Positions 47,523 to 59,149 of a stretch of DNA of 64,000 nt are shown here, piece by piece. The number at the start of each line of letters is the position of its first letter. Position 1 is the stretch's first letter. The notes beneath the pieces are model-generated. The model was not told the origin of the DNA and ran no database searches. It was given only the letters and a program-made list of their open reading frames with translations. The position numbers were made by a program, and so were the translations under genes. This stretch comes from Heterocephalus glaber (Eukaryota; Chordata; Mammalia; Rodentia; Bathyergidae), in contig NW_004624734.1 in the NCBI RefSeq assembly GCF_000247695.1, forward strand, positions 37,699,549 through 37,763,548, in the 5' to 3' direction.

Positions 47523-47687
47523 CTGGGTCCCTATGAGGACGTAAGGTACATGAGGCATGCAGTCCTTCAGCTCCGGGACCCATTCTTCCTGGACGTTGTG
47601 GTAAGAGGCGGGGTTTACGACAGAGAAGCAGATCAAGAACACATCGGTGTTGGGGTAGGACAGCGGCCTCAACTGGTTGTAATCCTC
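47523..47687 (-). CDS. RHOJ: RHOJ exon 3, residues 80-134
   Basis: Acceptor CTTCCCGCAG precedes GAGGATTAC. Encodes [40 protein letters not shown] and ends at VLIGTQ followed by the donor GTTAAA. It starts in the switch II region (the preceding DTAGQ would be in exon 2) and includes the Rho-conserved W in VQEEWVPEL. The 55 residues equal the human ones as recalled. Exons 1 and 2 (P-loop, switch I, effector loop) were not found and should lie beyond 64000. Confidence 0.97.
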
Positions 47688-47974
47688 CTGCGGGAAGAGC
47701 AGATGACAGTTTGTGGGGCCTGAGTCAGAGGGATCTGAGGTGGTCTAGTGAGCGGTGGAGGTAAGATTCACCCACTCCAGCACACTGGGCTCCCGTTCCT
47801 TCCCCACCTTGAAGTCTGGTGGTCTGTATTGCTAGAAGTAAAGGAGCCCTCAGTCAGAAAACATCTTTCTGTTGTGTACGGAGATTATGGATTGCCCCCA
47901 TTCAAGATCAGTTTAGAAAGGACTGATTATTGAGCTGTACTTTACACACTATAAACTTCACCCACATACTTTTA

Positions 47975-48840
47975 ATTTTTTAGATTGTATATACTTAGGG
48001 TACAAAACATGATGTTTTGTCATACACACCACCCACTACAGTCAAGCAAACCATCCGTCTCCATGGTTATCTTTTTTTTTTTTTAAATGATGACAGCCCT
48101 TGGAATCTACTCTCAGCAAGTTTCCAGTAAGCAATATGGATATTAACTATGGTCCTCACGCCATGTACATGTGCTCTCTAGACTTACTCATCCTATGTAA
48201 CTGCAGCCTTATACCCTGACCCATATTTCCCCATTTCCTGCCCCTCTGTGTCCCTAATAACAGCAGTTCCACTCTCCGCTATGTATTCCACAGTTCACTC
48301 ATTTAAAGGGCATAATCCAATAAGGATTATTACAGTGTGCCTGCTATATTGGAATTGCGATATATAGGACAAGGATTTAAAGTGTAGGCCACTGACCGAG
48401 GCAAAGAAATTCTCTATTTATATAATTAAAAAAATGTTTCCTAATTTAATTTGGAATAAGTTAACTAAAATATAAAGCAAAGAACTTTTACCAGTTTAGA
48501 CAGCACAGTTCTTAATATATCCTTAATGTATTCCTATATCCTGTCCTTCCTCCCTCTTATTCCCTTCCGTCTAGTCTTCCTTCTACTTGCATGTCATCCT
48601 TTTTTAGAGCCCACGTTCTAGGGAAAACATTACATGTTTTCTGAACCTGGCTTATCTCACTTAATACAACGATCTCCAGTTCTATCCATTTTCCTGCAGA
48701 TGACATAATTTTATTTTTCTTTATGACCAAATACCACTGCACTGTGTCTACAGTATATTCCATATTTCCTTTATCTATTCATCCATTGATGGGCACCTAG
48801 GCTGGTTCCATGCCTTGGCTATTGTGAATTGTGCTTTAGT
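47975..48840 (+). mobile_element. L1M-type 3'UTR fragment
   Basis: Clear landmarks in order: GATTGTATATACTTAGGGTA, 'ATTAACTATGGTCCTCACGC', 'TCATCCTATGTAACTGCAGC', a gap, 'GGCTTATCTCACTTAATACA', 'TATCCATTTTCCTGCAGATG', 'CTTTATCTATTCATCCATTG', and 'GCCTTGGCTATTGTGAATTG'. The piece at 48330-48540 fits less well and may be an insert. Confidence 0.8.
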
Positions 48841-49485
48841 AAAAGACAACAGAGTCTTTGAAGAAACAGTTGGGTGAGAGTTTAAAGCTAAGAATTTTGG
48901 ACTCATATATAAGTTTATCTAAAAGCCACAGTGTGGCCAAATAAATAAAATGCCAGATTATATTGTTCTCAGGGATTTTTCTGGCCAGAATATGCTCTGG
49001 TTGAAAAGTTTCTGGTTCCATTATCTGTTGTGTTAGTGAGAAATAATAAATACAAAGTAAAACACTGCATTACTTCAACTGCAGAAAAATGTCAGGTATC
49101 TTTTGTTGTAGACAGATTGCTTTAGGAGGCTCCAAGAGAAAATCTACTATTTCAATAAAGTTTTATATATTTTCATAGAATTTAGTGATGCATAAGCCCA
49201 AACTAACTTTGTGTATGTACACACATGTCCTTTTAATGAAGACATCACATACCACAACATGACATATGCACAGTATCTATGTGTAACATTCATATGTGTG
49301 GGTACCATACAGTACATACATGCACACACTATATGTGAATATGCACCACCAAACCGATCACGCAAATTCACAGAGCATTTATTAGAACCCTGACTTCTCT
49401 TCCTAGCATTTAAAAATTATAAAACACATGTGCTTATTGCAAAAATGAAATCCTTTTGGAAACAGAAGTAAAAATTTGTTTTGTC

Positions 49486-49549
49486 TTTTTTTTTTTGGTA
49501 CTGAGGATCGAACTTGGGTCCATGCGCTTGTGAGGCAGGCGGCGGAGAC
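49486..49549 (-). mobile_element. ID-like SINE, 5'-truncated
   Basis: Reverse complement lacks the A box; it runs from the CCGCC...GCCTCACAAGCGC part through GATCCTCAGTACC into an A11 tail. Confidence 0.85.
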
Positions 49550-49652
49550 ATTTATGTGTATATAATATACACATTTAGTTTAAAAAAATAGATTAATTTT
49601 ATAGTTCATATCATTGCACTACTTATTTTTATTTATTTATTTAGTTAATTAA

Positions 49653-49732
49653 TTTTTTGGTACTGGGGATCGAACTCAGGACCTTGCACTTGCAAGGCAG
49701 GCATGGTGCCACAGAGCTAAATCCCTGGCCCA
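49653..49732 (-). mobile_element. ID-like SINE
   Basis: Full body in reverse: GGGCCAGGGATTTAGCTCTG ... GATCCCCAGTACC then A-rich tail next to an AT-rich target. It lies 100 bp from the previous copy in the same orientation. Confidence 0.9.
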
Positions 49733-50599
49733 CCATAGGTGTATTTTTAATATCAGCCTCGCTATCTTTCTACTGCCTCTCCTAATGTTTTTATAAAAAG
49801 GTATATGTGTGTGAGCACAGACACACGTGACCCAAAGGAAATACCTTAGAATGTTGAATGTGGTCATTTCTGGCTGGCAAGCAAATATCGATACACTCAA
49901 AGTACCTATGGGTACTTGAGCAGAAGGCTCAGTAGGTATGGCTGCTACTGCTACTACTGTTAAAACTTAAGCAAAGGTTTTAGATTCCCAAGAAAAGTGC
50001 AATGCAAGATATGCAGGATGCAGAAAAACAGAAGCCTAAAAAATAAACCAAAATAACCCCTAAAAAAAAAATCACACCTGTTATTGTGGCTTCTTTACCA
50101 CATTTCTATTAAAGCAAATAATTGGGAGTTGAGTGCACAACCAAATAAATGTTGGTCATAATGGGAGGTCACACACCCTTCAGCTGAGTTGTGCTTTCAT
50201 CTGCACATGTGTTACAAGTGGTGTGGGGAGGCAGTAGGAAGGGAATAGCTTGTCTGTGGCACTGCTCTCTCCTTTGTACAAATGGCCCTGAACGAATGGC
50301 CCTTCTCTTCTATGATCTCTGTGCCTCTCTCCTTTCTCTCTGGAGGAATCCCTCAGAAAGCAGCAAGGTAAGACTTACAAGCTAAGAAATTGTCTCACAC
50401 TGTAATCTACAACCATTCATGGTAATACCTTCCCTCTGCCACTTGATCCTCCCATCTGGATGGTCATAAGTGGATCAGAGACCAGCTTGATTTTTTTTTC
50501 TTATTCCCCACCTGTACTCTCTTCACAGAAAATATTCTGTGAATGTGGTTGACTCACTAGAAGAAATAGTCTACAGTGATCTCCAAATGAAGACGTAGC

Positions 50600-50790
50600 T
50601 CTTCTGGAGCCAATTACTACAGTGGCTTCTATTAGAATTACTGAGGAGCTTTTAAAATATCTTGATGCCCAGCTAATCAGCAACCTGTCCCAACCTGCTC
50701 CATACCTTGGGATCACTAAAATCAGAGTCTCTGGAGAGTGGGCCTATCCGTCTGGGAATCCTGTGGGCTCAGAGTTGAGAACAGCTGGTT
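50600..50790 (+). mobile_element. MER5-type DNA transposon relic
   Basis: AGAATTACTGAGGAGCTTTT, CCTTGGGATCACTAAAATCA, 'GAGTTGAGAACAGCTGG' at the right end. Diverged. Confidence 0.55.
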
Positions 50791-50940
50791 TGTATCACTA
50801 TCAGCTTCACCGTCAACTGAGGATGTGTCCAAGGCTTATACCCAGATCCAGGTACAGGCTCAGGGGCTGCATGAGGCCCTAGACGGCTAGTAGCATGGCT
50901 CCAACAAGATCATAAACTTTTAACATTATTATGTGATTTT

Positions 50941-51157
50941 TTTGTGTGTGTGCTGGGGATTGAGCCTATCTGCAGGTGTGTGTGCCTATGAAGAGAGGCT
51001 TCTTTTTTTGTATTTTTCTGAGGCAGGGTCTCCCTTTGTAGTTCAGGCTGGCCCTGAACTCACTATGTAGCCCAGGCTGGCCCTGAACTCATGGTGATCC
51101 TCTTGCCTCAGCCTCCAGAGTGCTGGGATTACAGGGGTACGCCACCGTGCCCGGCAA
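50941..51157 (-). mobile_element. B1 SINE with 29-bp duplication, next to an ID-like part
   Basis: The inverted B1 (51002-51157) has the 7SL-like ends (CTGAGGCAGGGTCTCCCTTT and GCTGGGATTACAGGGGTACG). It carries a 29-bp tandem duplication, units 51037-51065 and 51066-51094, differing at a few bases. Just left lies an ID-like stretch (GCTGGGGATTGAGCCTATCT), so the whole may be a B1+ID fusion on the - strand. The 29-bp duplication is a rodent B1 hallmark. Confidence 0.9.
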
Positions 51158-51374
51158 GAAAGGCATTTTTGTTACTAAGCAGACATGTACATTTTCTTCT
51201 TTGATTATTAAATTTGGGCTTGTGTTGTTTTGTAAAATAATTTAATGAGTTAGAACATAAAAAAGGAGGGAAAGAAAGTTTTGTTATTTATACAGATTAA
51301 CTATATTACATATTTTATATGCAGCCCTGACTAATCCTTTTTACTCAGGGTGGCTAGGCAAGCCACCAGCTGGG

Positions 51375-51555
51375 CACCTTGATCTGTATACATTACCTCA
51401 TGGGATTTGCAAAACGGCTCTGGAAAGATGGCACCATCACCACTGAAATTTCACAAAGAGAAAGCTGAGAGAGACATTTCCTAATGGGCCAAGGCTACAG
51501 AGTTATTAGAAACCAGATACCAAATGCTTGCATCCAAATCTATCTCTTAACTCTG
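51375..51555 (-). mobile_element. MIR SINE fragment
   Basis: Reverse MIR order: GTATACATTACCTCATGGGA, CTGAAATTTCACAAAGAGAA, 'GGCTACAGAGTTATTAGAAA', 'TTGCATCCAAATCTATCTCT'. Confidence 0.65.
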
Positions 51556-52114
51556 ACTAAATTACTGCTGTTGCTCAGAATTCTAAGGGACAGATCCAGC
51601 ATTTTCTTGAGCTCAGTTATCCAGGAGTCACTGTAGATCACTCAGTTATCCACAGGCCTTACCCAGGGATCTGAGAAAGTGAGATCACCGGTGCATTGGA
51701 GGCTGGCATCTGCTTGGAATCACCACAGGATGGCAGCAAACACTGTATGTTTAAAACCAGACAGTCCAAAGCAACAAACAAACGCAATTAGGAGAAGTGG
51801 CAGAACTGGAAAAGGTAGGAGCAAACAAGTGTGAAAGGATTGTGTTTATTCGATTCTCTACCCAGCAACTGTCAAGTAAATTCCACTTACATTATGGAAA
51901 AGTTAGGCAGGCACAGTTTGCTGATATGAACTATCAAGGTGAATAAGGACTGGCTATCAAATTCTATGAAAACACATGAACTAGTTCCTTTGTGTGAAGT
52001 GAGACAGATGACGTTCCCTTGCCTGTTGTGAGGTAATTTGGTGATGTAGAATATTTATCGGATTGAATTGAAAAAAATACCATGTCATGGGTAGAAGAGG
52101 GTTTAAAGATGAGC

Positions 52115-52275
52115 TAGTGCTGTGGTTTCTAAAGCACAGTCTTGGGCCAGCTTCAGGGACCACACCTGGGAGCTTGTTAGGAATGGGCCACCCAGCCCTG
52201 CTGAGGATGAGAGCAGGAAATGGACCAGGCACCTGGGCTGTAACACTGTCCAAGTGATTTGGGGTACCTGAGCTC
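52115..52275. mobile_element. MER5-type DNA transposon relic
   Basis: GTTTCTAAAGCACAGTCTTG, 'CCTGGGAGCTTGTTAGGAAT', 'CCAAGTGATTTGGGG'. Family likely, orientation not certain. Confidence 0.5.
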
Positions 52276-52964
52276 CGGAACCATGGCTTACTATGCTTCC
52301 CACTCTCCCCAGCCAATGCTACAGCATCAGTAACCAAGGTCTGGCACATGGATTTAAACAGGACTACAGAGCAAAAGTGCTTCAGAGAAGGCTTTTATCT
52401 GGGTGGCAGGGCTCAGCGTCGACTGTGGCCATGAATAAGGTAGGGGTTGAGGATTAATAAAACGTGGGACTGGGGGCCGTGGGGCTGGGAGGTTGGGGAT
52501 TTGAATCCACACCAGCTGATAGGCTGAATGGGTTTTGCTGTGACCCTGGGCTGGTGGTCCCGTAGTCAGGTGATGGCAGGGAGAGTCTAAAGGGCTCAGC
52601 TGGTGTGGAGCTCCTTCTAATGTTGGAAAGGAGACAGGAAGACAGGCGCTTGTGTGCTTCACGAAGAGAGATTTCTTAATATGTCAGAGCCTGTGGGTGG
52701 GCGGGAGACTACACTGGACCAAGGGGCAGATGTTGGAGTGGTGAAGGGCTGAGGACAGAGTAGGCTTTTGAGTGCTTTCTACCCAACTTCCCTCCAAAGG
52801 CAAAAGGATATTCAGTCTGGAAGAGGACATGGCGCTCTGTGGTTGGGGAAAATGGGTAATTATTTGAAATGTTCAGAGGAAATTGCAGCAGCTGGTGGAC
52901 CAAATAAATACCTGGGTGAGCATACTTCGTGACCATGCAGGGGGTGGATAAGTGAAACTGAGAC

Positions 52965-53085
52965 CTGCACTTCTCAGACCTCATGCATATTTGAATCACC
53001 TGGATCTTGTCAAAGCATGGAGTCCAGCAGGTCTACGATTGCAGCTCTGCTGGTCCAGGGACCTCATTGTGAGTAGCAGGGAAAG
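52965..53085 (+). mobile_element. MER5-type DNA transposon relic
   Basis: CTTCTCAGACCTCATGCATA, TTGAATCACCTGGATCTTGT, then 'GTCCAGGGACCTCATTGTGA'. Old MER5A-like order, shortened in the middle. Confidence 0.55.
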
Positions 53086-53354
53086 TCACTCTGGGCACAG
53101 CTCCTTGCCCCGTGATTATATTAAACTGGGAGTAGAATTCTGCTTCCAGTTATTCCTGAGTTTAGGGACATTTGTCCTAGATTTTCCAGCATCAGTCTCA
53201 TTTTATATTTCCTCATAAGTCAAGCTGGTTCGGAAAAGGTGGGCACCCCGTATAGCCTGGGTGCTGAGCCTCGAAGGGATGACGAGTCAGGGGCCACCCC
53301 TTAGCAACAGGTAAGAAGAGTTAGTTTCCCTCAGATAAGTCATTTTCTCCACAG

Positions 53355-53560
53355 GGTTAATAGCGTGAGCTGCGGAGACAGACCCTTGGGATTCAATTCC
53401 CACCTTGCCTGTGCCTATGCTGCAATCTTGGGTAAATTCTGTCTCAGTTTCCTTGTCTGTAAATGATAATAGTGCCAGTCTCACAGGGTCGTTGTGGGAA
53501 TAAAATGTATCAATATTTGTAAACTTCTTGGGAGAGGGTGGTAAGTGCTTTAATGACCTA
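53355..53560 (+). mobile_element. MIR SINE
   Basis: GTTAATAGCGTGAGCTGCGG, 'GCAATCTTGGGTAAATTCTG', 'CTCAGTTTCCTTGTCTGTAA', 'GTTGTGGGAATAAAATGTAT'. Well preserved core. Confidence 0.85.
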
Positions 53561-53871
53561 GTAAACAAGTTCCTCCTCCACCCATGCCAACAACAGCTGC
53601 AGATCCTGGCACCTCATGGGATACCAGGCTGATTCTGAAATTAACTTTTCCTGAACTGAGTAGCAATGAGATCCAAATGTTTGCAAACCTGGCTGCCTCT
53701 CTTGGTCACTGCCCCTTCAGCTCCATTTTTCATCATTTGGGGAGAAGATTGGGTCCTAAGGTTGCTTTTGCAAATAACCTGTGGTGTGAACAAACTTTCC
53801 TATTCCTCCAAACCACTTGCTCCTGGGAGCTACGTGAAGATGCACATGAGCAAGAAGGTCTGAGCAGCTTC

Positions 53872-56800
53872 TTTTTTTTATTTTTTAAAAATTTATATTA
53901 AATGTTTCATTTAAAGGCTGTAAACGTGAAAAAAGAACACAACACAGATTACGTTATGATGACCAAGGCAGTGTTCTACATGACAAAAATCAAAACAAAA
54001 CAAATTCATACAGTAGATATACCAGCGCTGAACACAGTACTTGACATTTAACTCAAGCTACATATGCATAAAATGATCTGACCACAGGATTATGCAAAAT
54101 AAATTTTTTTAGAACACCAGAATGCCAACCACTCTGACTATAAACTGAGTTATTCCCCTAAAGAGTATTTTGGAACAATTTCTATATGACATGAAAAGAA
54201 TTGACATAACACTTAAATACTACAAAAATAGTTGAAAACATATTTGTAATGCAATTCTGTATAATTCTGTATATCTTATTACTTAAAATATTGAAAAAAA
54301 AATGACCACCATGAATAATGGTGAAAACCTCATCAAAGAAAAATGCTCATCATTTGGATATCATTGGCAGAAACTGATAAGATTTTGTTGAGGGCAACAA
54401 GGAAGGTATCTAATGAAGTCATTCATGTAAAATTTGTTCAAAACTGTACACAGAGTTGTAAATTTCTGCTAGTACCATCTTAAAATATTATACCATGAAC
54501 ACACTTTCTACTATTGAAATGGAAGACAAAAAAATATCTTGAAGAATGTGTTTCTCAAAATGAGGTTCAAAAGCCCAAAAGAATTCTAATGTGGGCTCAG
54601 TAATAAACATGGTAAACAAACACCCTGGGTGATTATTCTACATTCTGAAATGTTCTACGGCAAAGAGCAACACTTAAAAGCAAGATCCTAAACATATTTC
54701 TGACATGTTAGAATTCTCTATAAGTTTATGTTGTGAATACTGCTTTTTGTTTTAAAACAAGTTCCAGGCATTAAGAAAAATGTACATGCCTCAGAAATGA
54801 ACATGTGAATGTCTATAAACATTTTCCTTTGATGTTTTCATTAGTTTCAAACTAAATTATATGAAGAAAAGACAATACACAACTACAAGCTTTGGAAAAG
54901 TAATATTTCTCATGAAATGGGGCATCTGGAAAAGATTAAAAGATAATTTATCAAATGTTTACAAACTTTAAATTTAAAACTAGATCATTAACTAAAATTA
55001 AATTAAACTAAGATTGTACCATTATAACTTATTTACATTTAGTTGATGATGGTTACCTTTCAAATCCTTGGCATAAAAATGATACTAATACAGAAGGATG
55101 CTATATAGCATCCTAACTTTAGTTAACAATCTAGTTTTAAATTTGGAAGGACTCAAAATCTGTAAACATTCAAGAAATTATCCTTTAACCATTTGTAGAT
55201 TCCCCATTTCATGAGAACCATTACCTTTCCAAAGCCTGCAGTCATATATTGTTTTTTCTTCATATGAAAAAGATACAAGTATATGTGTTTTTATTCAAAA
55301 TTGTTGCTATTTTTTGGATTTTCCTGAAGACTGCATAAACTGAGTCCAAAAGGTACAGGTAATGTGGTTGGAGAGAAACTAGCATAGGTAAGATATTTTA
55401 CTTAAGAGACAAATTGTTTTCTTGTATCATAAGTAAAAAGAAAAAATATTCGGCATTGTGTCTCACTCAACAAATGGAATATGTATACAAGTGTGGTTAA
55501 CAAGCAAATTGCCTCATTGTTATTTAAATCAGTTCATAAAAATCAAATCTATGAACAAAAAATTCTATATTCTCTACCATAGACTGTAAGAATCGAGTAT
55601 TATGTCTAAATATAACTTCAAAACAACAAATTAAAATTAGCTTCCAGACAATTCTGAAATGGTTAATTCTATCCAGGCTGGTAACAAGTTTTTCCAAGCA
55701 TTAAATGGCAACATAAGCAAAATGCATAGTTGAAAAATGAGGATCAGATCCATTCTTCTCCATACATTGTAAGACGATTGATATACTCAAAACCTGCAAA
55801 TTCATATCCATCAAGCTCCCTCATGATGTCATTATCATCTGGGGTGAGCTGGAAAGGTTCATTAGTAAATTCAGGATCAAAGTTGTCCAAACCGAATCGC
55901 TCAGAGATATTTGCTTTAAAGGGAGGCACCACCTGCTTTTGCTCCATCATGTCCCAGTCCACATTTTGAAAGAATGGATGCTCCTGAATATCAGCAAAGC
56001 CCCTTTGAGGATGACAACCCAATCATTCCTTTGGGTCCCTGTTCAGAAACCTCTCCAGGACACTTGCAGCTTTAACAGACAGACAAGGAGGTATGAAAAT
56101 GTCTTTTTCCAAAATTACTTGCAAGAGATACTTGATTGAGTTTTCATAAGGGTTATCAGAGCTCTCATCAAGATGGAATGGAGACTCTCCAATCATCATC
56201 TGATACATCAGTACTCCAAGATTCCATCAGTCCACCCTAAAGCTGTAATCTTCTCCTCTTATAATTTCTGGAGCTAGGAAATTAGGAGTGCCACAGAAAG
56301 TGCTGGTCATATCTCCTGGCTGTAAGCCTTCCTTACACAAGCAATAATCGGTAAGTTTAATGTGCCCTTCTGAGTCCAGTAATCCATTTTCCAATTTTAA
56401 ATTTCTGTAAAGTATCCCTTGCTGATGAAGATAGTTGAATGCTAAACTGATTTCTGCAGAGTAAAACCTGGGATGTTCTTCAGGAAGCATTCTTTGTTGC
56501 TGCATATGAAACAGTAGCTCTCTGCCATTTACATAGTCTAGAACAAGGAACAGTCTGCTTTCTGTCTGGAAGCAAGAATGCAGTCCAACTAGGAAAGGAC
56601 AATTAGATGCGTGCTATAAAACGTGGTTCTCTCTCTGTACCTGATCAATGTTGACGTGCTCTTTTTTCACTGTTTCCATTGCATACATACAATTTGATTT
56701 TTTTCAGTTGGACTAACAGTACTTTCCCATAACTTCCTCTGCCAATCACTCAGAGGAAATCAAAGTCCTCAAGACCTAAACCAGATGAAGCTTTGCCATT

Positions 56801-57450
56801 TTCCCTGCTGTTCCCTGCCTCATTCTCTTCATCAACTTGTTCTAAAGCCTCATGAGTTGAAAGGTTATATGGGATCCCTGTGTGTGCAGGGTCTGAAGCC
56901 ATGGATGATGGATCGACTGGCACCATGGGCTCTGATGGTAAAGAATGCTGCCCACATTCAATTATGACAAGTTTGTGACACTTCCTGTGAACAGAGAGTT
57001 TGCAGTTGGTGAACTTATACACCTGGCGGCCAAGCCCCCCTACACGGTCTGTGCAGACAGCACAGCAAGCTCACCTGCTAAAGTGTTTGGCCTGAAAAGT
57101 GTGGCCATTTGCATAATACAGCTTTCTCCAGCAGCCTGCAGCTCTGTGGTGGATGGCTCTCTCTTCTCCTGGACAAGGCACTTTAGGATGCTCTGGTATA
57201 CAAGGTGATGAATGAATTAAGAGCTCAGAATCTTTCTTTAGCTCAGAAAGCCTAATGGCCTCTTCTAACTCCAACTGAGGTGACACAGTATACAGGTCTT
57301 CTCCCTCCTCTACCCAGGGTGTGGTGAAAAGCTGTTTATTGTCCAAACACCACACATCTCGATCTTTATCACACAGGCCCTCAAAGGAGATGGAATTCTC
57401 AAGAGACCTTGTCATGGTGTCTCTTCCCAAAATCAGGGCTGATCGGGTAG
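53872..57450 (-). pseudogene. PRKCI: PRKCI (atypical protein kinase C iota) processed pseudogene
   Basis: On the - strand this is an intronless copy of PRKCI mRNA: end of the PB1 domain (SISFEGL, then QLELEEA, SELLIH), the C1 zinc finger (CTDR, then [12 protein letters not shown]), hinge, kinase domain and stop at 55744-55746. A 1.9-kb AT-rich 3'UTR follows, ending at an A-rich tail (53872-53886). Damage includes two stops in C1 (57070-57030), losses in the N-lobe around 56590-56640, a W to TGA change in the kinase domain (about 56232) and R to TGA (CGA decay) at about 56023. The catalytic HRD-type motif reads YRNLKLEN instead of YRDLKLDN. Tail residues ([16 protein letters not shown]) choose iota over zeta. 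Dead kinase; lies antisense... that is, in the same orientation as RHOJ, in its intron 2. Confidence 0.93.
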
Positions 57451-58248
57451 AGGTGTGGGTGGTGGAGGTGCCTGGGAAGAAAGGACCATAGACGGGTTGG
57501 CTGCCCAGGAAAATGGGCAGGAAGGGCTCAGAGAAGGAGTGCGGCCTGACTGTCTGCAGGGACCACACTGGCTGGAGTTCTGCAAGGCTCTCTGTGAAGT
57601 TGTTTCCAATAGTGGTGGCCAGGCCTAGGTGGATGTACACCAGGCTTCTCAGTGTCTCTTGGGGGCCAGTGGCTGTGTCTTCGGTCTCCCACCTTGAACT
57701 ATGACTCTCTAGGTTTTTTGTGCCCAGCTCTGGGGAGGCCTGCCTAGAGCTACAGGGTGTTTCTGGGCCTGGTGATACTTGCCCCATGCTCTTCCCAGTT
57801 TCTGTGCCATTGGTATTTGGGGTTAGGGAGACTTCCCTGGGGTACCTTGATTTTGGTAGGTCACTGGTGGTCACTCCTGGGGAGACCACCCCTGGGGTGT
57901 CTGTGACAGTCGTGCAGCTGCTGCAGTGTGGCCTGCAGTGTCTGGATGGAGTCAGCCATCTTCTTAATCTTTCACAGATACTTTCTCTGCCTGAGGTCCT
58001 GAGACTGCGGCCTCTCAAAGTGGAGAAGCAGCTCAGCATGTTCGCTGTTGACCATCTCCGGCCAAGTGAGCTTGGGAGATGGCTGTTACTAGATTGTGAC
58101 ACCCATTAACAAGGGTGGTTCCAAGTTCTGTTTGGAGATGTTGCCAAGGAAGTGAGCTCATGTCTTGGGGTTCCACAATCTGAGTCTCCATGTGATAGAA
58201 AACCCTATGGTCCATTTTTTTCTTCATAGTAAATAAAGCAGTGGGCAC
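57451..58248 (-). pseudogene. Unidentified coding-like segment joined to the 5' side of the PRKCI copy
   Basis: One frame stays open on the - strand from 58102 through the junction into the PRKCI frame, giving 343 codons; only the last ~115 belong to PRKCI. The upstream ~220 codons match nothing I recognise. A different frame just above (58248-58036) gives MKKKMDHRVFYHMETQIVEP and on to a TGA, and a third frame nearby reads [16 protein letters not shown] and [17 protein letters not shown], which look like pieces of one helical protein broken by frameshifts. The block is more GC-rich than the flanking intron. It is probably another retrocopied mRNA fused to, or interrupted by, the PRKCI copy. 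I assign no function. Confidence 0.5.
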
Positions 58249-58379
58249 TTATTTTATTATTTTTACCTAAGTATCTATGAATGTTTTTATCTATCATCTA
58301 TCTGTTAGTTTTTCACGTTTGAAATCCTGGGGCTTGGACCTTGCGTCTCCACAGTGTACTGTCAGTATATCCTCAGACA

Positions 58380-58506
58380 TTTTTTTTTTTCAGATAAACA
58401 GCAAGAGTCTCTCTAAGTCACCAAAGTGGTCAGGTTGGACTCCACCTTGTGATCTTACCTGAGCTGCCCAGAGTCCTGGGATTACAGTCACACACCATCC
58501 TGCCTG
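58380..58506 (-). mobile_element. B1-like SINE, decayed
   Basis: T11 tail on the + strand, then CAAGAGTCTCTCTAAGTCAC, GGTCAGGTTGGACTCCACCT, GTCCTGGGATTACAGTCACA and CATCCTGCC: an inverted 7SL-derived monomer without the duplication. Confidence 0.75.
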
Positions 58507-58936
58507 ATGCAGTGTGCTATTTAGAAACATCAATATTAGGAAATGTTTTGGTGATGTTAGGCATTGGTGATATCTTCACTTTTAGAGCAACATGTGTGCA
58601 CTGACACTTTGCATGTGGTGGGCACAGTGCTGAGGGTTTTTTCCATATAAAGGAGGCATTTTTGTGAAAATACAGTGGTAGGAATTTACACTTAGCGATG
58701 AAATTTTAGATTGCTTGTCTTTCTTAGCATCATTTCCAGTTAATTAGGTCATACTGTGACTTTCTATAAATTTCCAGAATGGTTTTCCTTAAGAGATACA
58801 TATGTTTATTTCAAAGGGTAACTTGGGGGGTTGGATCCATAGTAGGCTGTAGCTTTGAGGTGCAAACAAATGAGTAATTATTCATTCTCAGCTAGTGATC
58901 TAAATACCAAAGTGTATTATTCAGTATAGTAACATA

Positions 58937-59147
58937 CTGTGTTTCCCAGAAAATAAGACCTAAGTGGAAATATCTAGCTGGAACCAGCCCTAACTGATTG
59001 TTACCATGGTGATGGCCAGAGTTATGCAGAAAATTGTACCTCACTATTGTCTTGCTCTATGGCTACTCTGTAATGGCAGGTAAAGCAAGATAGGCTGACT
59101 GGGGTTGTCATTTTTTCTAGTTAGGTCTTATGTTTGGGAAAACACAG
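58937..59147. mobile_element. Tc1/mariner-like MITE
   Basis: 211 bp bounded by 27-bp inverted ends (58937-58963 and 59121-59147) that match at 23 of 27 positions. They start CTGTGTTT and end inward AATAAGACCTAA / CATAAGACCTAA. A TA dinucleotide stands at each edge (58935-58936, 59148-59149), the Tc1/mariner target. No transposase frame inside. The end sequence is like a short family I recall from several vertebrates. Confidence 0.8.
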
Positions 59148-59149
59148 TA

